Shown here in pieces: positions 61,749-64,000 of a stretch of 64,000 nt of DNA. Position 1 is the stretch's first letter. Each line of letters opens with the position of its first letter. The DNA lies in NCBI RefSeq assembly GCF_900177705.1, contig NZ_FXBA01000001.1:1-64000 (forward strand). The letters run 5' to 3'. The notes below the pieces were generated by a model. The model searched no databases. It had not been told where the DNA came from and saw only the letters and a program-made list of their open reading frames with translations. The translations under genes were made by a program, and so were the position numbers. This stretch comes from Fibrobacter sp. UWB15 (GTDB lineage: Bacteria; Fibrobacterota; Fibrobacteria; Fibrobacterales; Fibrobacteraceae).

Positions 61749-62876
61749 TTATTCCTCGTTAAAAGAGTCGTCGTTAGAGGTTTCTGCTGAACTTTCTTCT
61801 GCTGCAGGTGCTTCGGGCGTTTCAGTCGGAGTTTCTTCTATGGTGGAGGCTTGTTCTACCGGGGCTTCGGTTTCGCTGGATTGCGTTTTCACGTTCCCGC
61901 CGCGGACATACCCCTTATCCTTGGCAATTTCGTCGGGAGTCTTGTCCTTGCCGAATTGCTGTCTAAAGTAGAGTACGTTAGTCGTGAAGCTGGACTTGCC
62001 GGCGTAATCGTAGCCGAGAACCGGGTGGAGCGAGCTGATCTGCAAGGCGATTGCAATGCCGAAACGGAATCCGTTGTTACCCTTGACGGTAATGTCAGGG
62101 TAGATTTCGTCTTTTCTGAAGTTGATGTAAGGGTCGGTGTGATAGAGTTCACCGTAAGACAGCATTTCGGCGCTCTGGTAGCCAAGCGACATCATGACTT
62201 CAAAGAAGTTGACGGGCTTGTAACCGAAAACGAACGAGAAGTTGTGTGTGGAAATATCGAGACCCAGTTTGCCATCGAATCCGTCGGGACGGTAGCCGAT
62301 GCTGCTGGTGTTGTAGCCGTAAACGATGCTCACGTCGAACGGTTGGGCGGCTTTCGGGAGCATGTACTGGAACAAGTGTCCGAAGCTGTACTGAAATCCG
62401 ATGCCGAACAGGCTGAATTTGCGGAGCTCGCTGATGGAGGGCAGATACATCATGCGGAGTACGGCTCTGAAGTGGTAGAAACTCGCCCCCATTTGCAGGT
62501 AGGGGTAGGTGAATACGCCGAGACCGTTCAGGGTCTTGCTACCGTAAATGGTGTCGGAGGGGGCTTCGGGGTTGCCGTGGTCACCAAAGATGGTCGGCTT
62601 GCCGTCGTAGGTCTTGTCGTCATCACCAATGGGAATAATCGAAATTGGGAGACCCGCTTCAAAGGTGAAACTCTGCGGCACAGAGGCACTTGCGTACCAG
62701 TTGCTGTTGAGTACATTGCCTAGGTTGTCAATAATGGGCTTGACGTAACCGGAACGATTGCCGTATCGGCTGTCGAACGCGGACATAGACTCAAATTCAG
62801 TGGCCCAGCCGCTATTGTCCATAGCGGATGCTGCTGCGGCTCCCATCATAAATGCTGCGAGAAATAGCTTTTTCAT
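61749..62876 (-). CDS. Outer-membrane beta-barrel protein (DUF6588-like)
   Basis: 375 residues with a signal peptide (LFLAAFMMGAAAASAMD). Alternating aromatic strands (YLQMGASFYHFRAVLRMMYL, FSFVFGYKPVNFFEVMMSLGY, FRFGIAIALQISSLHPVLGYDY) indicate a beta-barrel. The C-terminal tail (about 325-375) is low-complexity Glu/Thr/Pro/Ser. It resembles the DUF6588 barrel proteins by pattern; uncertain. Single gene with a 125-bp gap to the next. Confidence 0.75.
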   Translation of the reverse strand: MKKLFLAAFMMGAAAASAMDNSGWATEFESMSAFDSRYGNRSGYVKPIIDNLGNVLNSNWYASASVPQSFTFEAGLPISIIPIGDDDKTYDGKPTIFGDHGNPEAPSDTIYGSKTLNGLGVFTYPYLQMGASFYHFRAVLRMMYLPSISELRKFSLFGIGFQYSFGHLFQYMLPKAAQPFDVSIVYGYNTSSIGYRPDGFDGKLGLDISTHNFSFVFGYKPVNFFEVMMSLGYQSAEMLSYGELYHTDPYINFRKDEIYPDITVKGNNGFRFGIAIALQISSLHPVLGYDYAGKSSFTTNVLYFRQQFGKDKTPDEIAKDKGYVRGGNVKTQSSETEAPVEQASTIEETPTETPEAPAAEESSAETSNDDSFNEE

Positions 62877-63001
62877 ACCGCGCCAAAGATAGAAAAAAGC
62901 GAGCGCAGCGCAAGTCTAGCTTGCTAGAACTTGCATTGCCGAGCTGCCCTATCTTGCCCTTTAGGGCAAAGATGCAATATTAGGGGCGCGGCACAACGTG
63001 C

Positions 63002-63673
63002 TTAGAACTGGTATTGCACCGAAACCGTGGCTAGAACGAATGACTGCCACAGATAAGGGTCAAGATCGTTTGTTTCTACACGGGAACAGTGGACGTTCTT
63101 GAACCAGCTTTCGTAAATCTTGATGGCGGGAACCATGGAAATGTTGTCGGTAATATAGTAATGGATGTTTGCTATAAAGGCGACAGCCGATCCCATGAAT
63201 TCGGCATCGTAAGTGTCAGAGGAGAAAATAGCGATATCGTCGCTCTTGACACTGTTGTAAGAGTATCCGAGGCCAAAACCTACCTGGAAAAATTCGGGGT
63301 AGAATAAGTTGTATGTAGCCTCAAGGCCAAACCTCCAGATACGGGTGTCCTGCTTGTAGGATTCGTCCGGAAAATCGGCAATGACCTGTTCGGAAACCCA
63401 GTACTGAAAACTCATTGCAAAGGAGAATGCTCCGAGATTTACGCCCAACATAAGGTCTGGTGTGGCGATAAATTCCAGTGCAGGCGGGTGGATGTAGCCT
63501 TTGACTCCTGCAGTATCTTTGCCCGAAATGGCGCGTTCGTTAAAGTCGCCCTTTGAAACTTGGGCGCCCATACCGAGACTTGCAAAATAGGAACGAGGCC
63601 AATGGTATTCTTCAGCAAATGTAAAACTTGCACAAAGGCAAATAAGCAATGCAATAACTTTCAGCTTTTTCAT
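63002..63673 (-). CDS. Small outer-membrane beta-barrel protein
   Basis: 223 residues from the ATG at 63673. Signal peptide (KVIALLICLCASFTFAEE). Strand pattern SYFASLGMGAQVSKGDFN, LMLGVNLGAFSFAMSFQYWVSE, FQVGFGLGYSYNSVK and the last residues VSVQYQF, a C-terminal aromatic typical of BamA-assembled barrels. Function unknown. It lies 25 bp after nadA in the same direction. Confidence 0.75.
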   Translation of the reverse strand: MKKLKVIALLICLCASFTFAEEYHWPRSYFASLGMGAQVSKGDFNERAISGKDTAGVKGYIHPPALEFIATPDLMLGVNLGAFSFAMSFQYWVSEQVIADFPDESYKQDTRIWRFGLEATYNLFYPEFFQVGFGLGYSYNSVKSDDIAIFSSDTYDAEFMGSAVAFIANIHYYITDNISMVPAIKIYESWFKNVHCSRVETNDLDPYLWQSFVLATVSVQYQF

Positions 63674-63698
63674 TTTTTTAACCCCTAACCAACATCCC

Positions 63699-64000
63699 CT
63701 ACTTAGCTGCGTAATAGAACATCGCGTCGATGCACTTCTTGGCGGCAACGCGGGTCGCTTCGTCAAGTTCTACGTGCTGCGCCTTTTCTGGGTGACGGAG
63801 TGTTTCCAGAATGTTTTCGAGCGAGTTCGACTTCATGTACTTGCACATGCTGCAGCTGCCAATGAATGTCTTGTTCGGGAATTCGTACTGCATGCGAGCG
63901 TTCAGACCGCATTCGGTGAGCAGCAGGAAGGGCGTGCCCTCGGGCTGTTCCTTGATGTAGTTCACCATCTGGCCGGTGCTGCCTACGTAGTCGCTCAAAA
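63699..64000 (-). CDS. nadA: Quinolinate synthase A, C-terminal part (runs off the window)
   Basis: About 100 C-terminal residues: SDYVGSTGQMVNYI, LLLTECGLNARMQYEFPNKTF and IGSCSMCKYMKSNSLENIL, where the cysteines of the 4Fe-4S cluster (E-C-G-L and S-C-x-M-C) are conserved. The 5' part lies beyond 64000. It makes quinolinate from iminoaspartate and DHAP for NAD. Confidence 0.92.
   Translation of the reverse strand, partial: LSDYVGSTGQMVNYIKEQPEGTPFLLLTECGLNARMQYEFPNKTFIGSCSMCKYMKSNSLENILETLRHPEKAQHVELDEATRVAAKKCIDAMFYYAAK

Noticed and set aside
1-64000. CRISPR array or tRNA genes
   Set aside because: I saw no regularly spaced repeat-spacer pattern and no tRNA cloverleaf in any intergenic stretch.

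Overview
The window looks like chromosome from a Fibrobacter-type anaerobe (rumen or gut Fibrobacterota). Evidence from the sequence: a lipoprotein with the Fibrobacter paralogous (FISUMP) domain at 57.1 kb; surface lipoproteins with poly-serine linkers; a GH43 lipoprotein; a futalosine-pathway menaquinone gene; and many alternate GTG/TTG starts. It opens with the tail of an rRNA operon (23S 3' end, 5S, terminator) and ends inside nadA. Most of it is ordinary core genome: envelope and trafficking genes at 2.3-8.5 kb (GH57-like protein, STAS membrane protein, lytic transglycosylase, TolC, MlaC); rsuA, HU and dus; a FIST-GGDEF-HD-GYP signalling protein; citrate synthase with an aminotransferase; a Ski2-like helicase; a tyrosine-kinase/Wzz protein with rmlA; rph, pheA, an NlpC/P60 lipoprotein, an acid phosphatase and thrS; later a BASS transporter, vsr, an NSS transporter, batE/batD, mqnC, ilvE, recD2, cstA and two outer-membrane proteins.

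The accessory region is about 28.5-46.1 kb. It holds an AAA/DUF4143 ATPase behind a cluster of short repeats, then a type III restriction-modification locus (res intact, mod broken). A 7,726-bp Firmicutes-type element (34659-42384) sits inside mod, flanked by a 5-bp direct repeat ATCAC; removing it and one repeat rejoins mod in frame as 685 codons. The element carries tet(O), a KTR cysteine-rich protein, TnpV, MobC, a relaxase, a replication protein and a small hydrophobic peptide gene.

The element is circularly permuted in two ways. First, the tet(O) promoter, leader peptide and attenuator lie at its left end, while the tet(O) coding region lies at its right end. Second, the relaxase is split, with its N-terminal part at 35.4-35.8 kb and its C-terminal part at 39.4-40.1 kb. 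Closing the element into a circle restores the tet leader next to tet(O). In that circle, tnpV-tet(O)-KTR forms a 3,080-bp cassette bounded by GA dinucleotides inside the relaxase gene. As integrated, tet(O) lies 12 bp behind the broken 5' half of mod, and the tet leader peptide is fused in frame to the 3' half of mod, which overlaps res. Host and element expression are therefore swapped.

Right of mod are a rod-like small RNA candidate (minus strand), a strong promoter followed by about 310 nt of closely packed hairpins ahead of a 57-residue zinc-ribbon gene, an AlbA_2/Schlafen-type regulator and a remnant of upp. These make 43.5-46.1 kb the second most interesting stretch. All calls rest on reading the sequence and on remembered family features; no database search was run.
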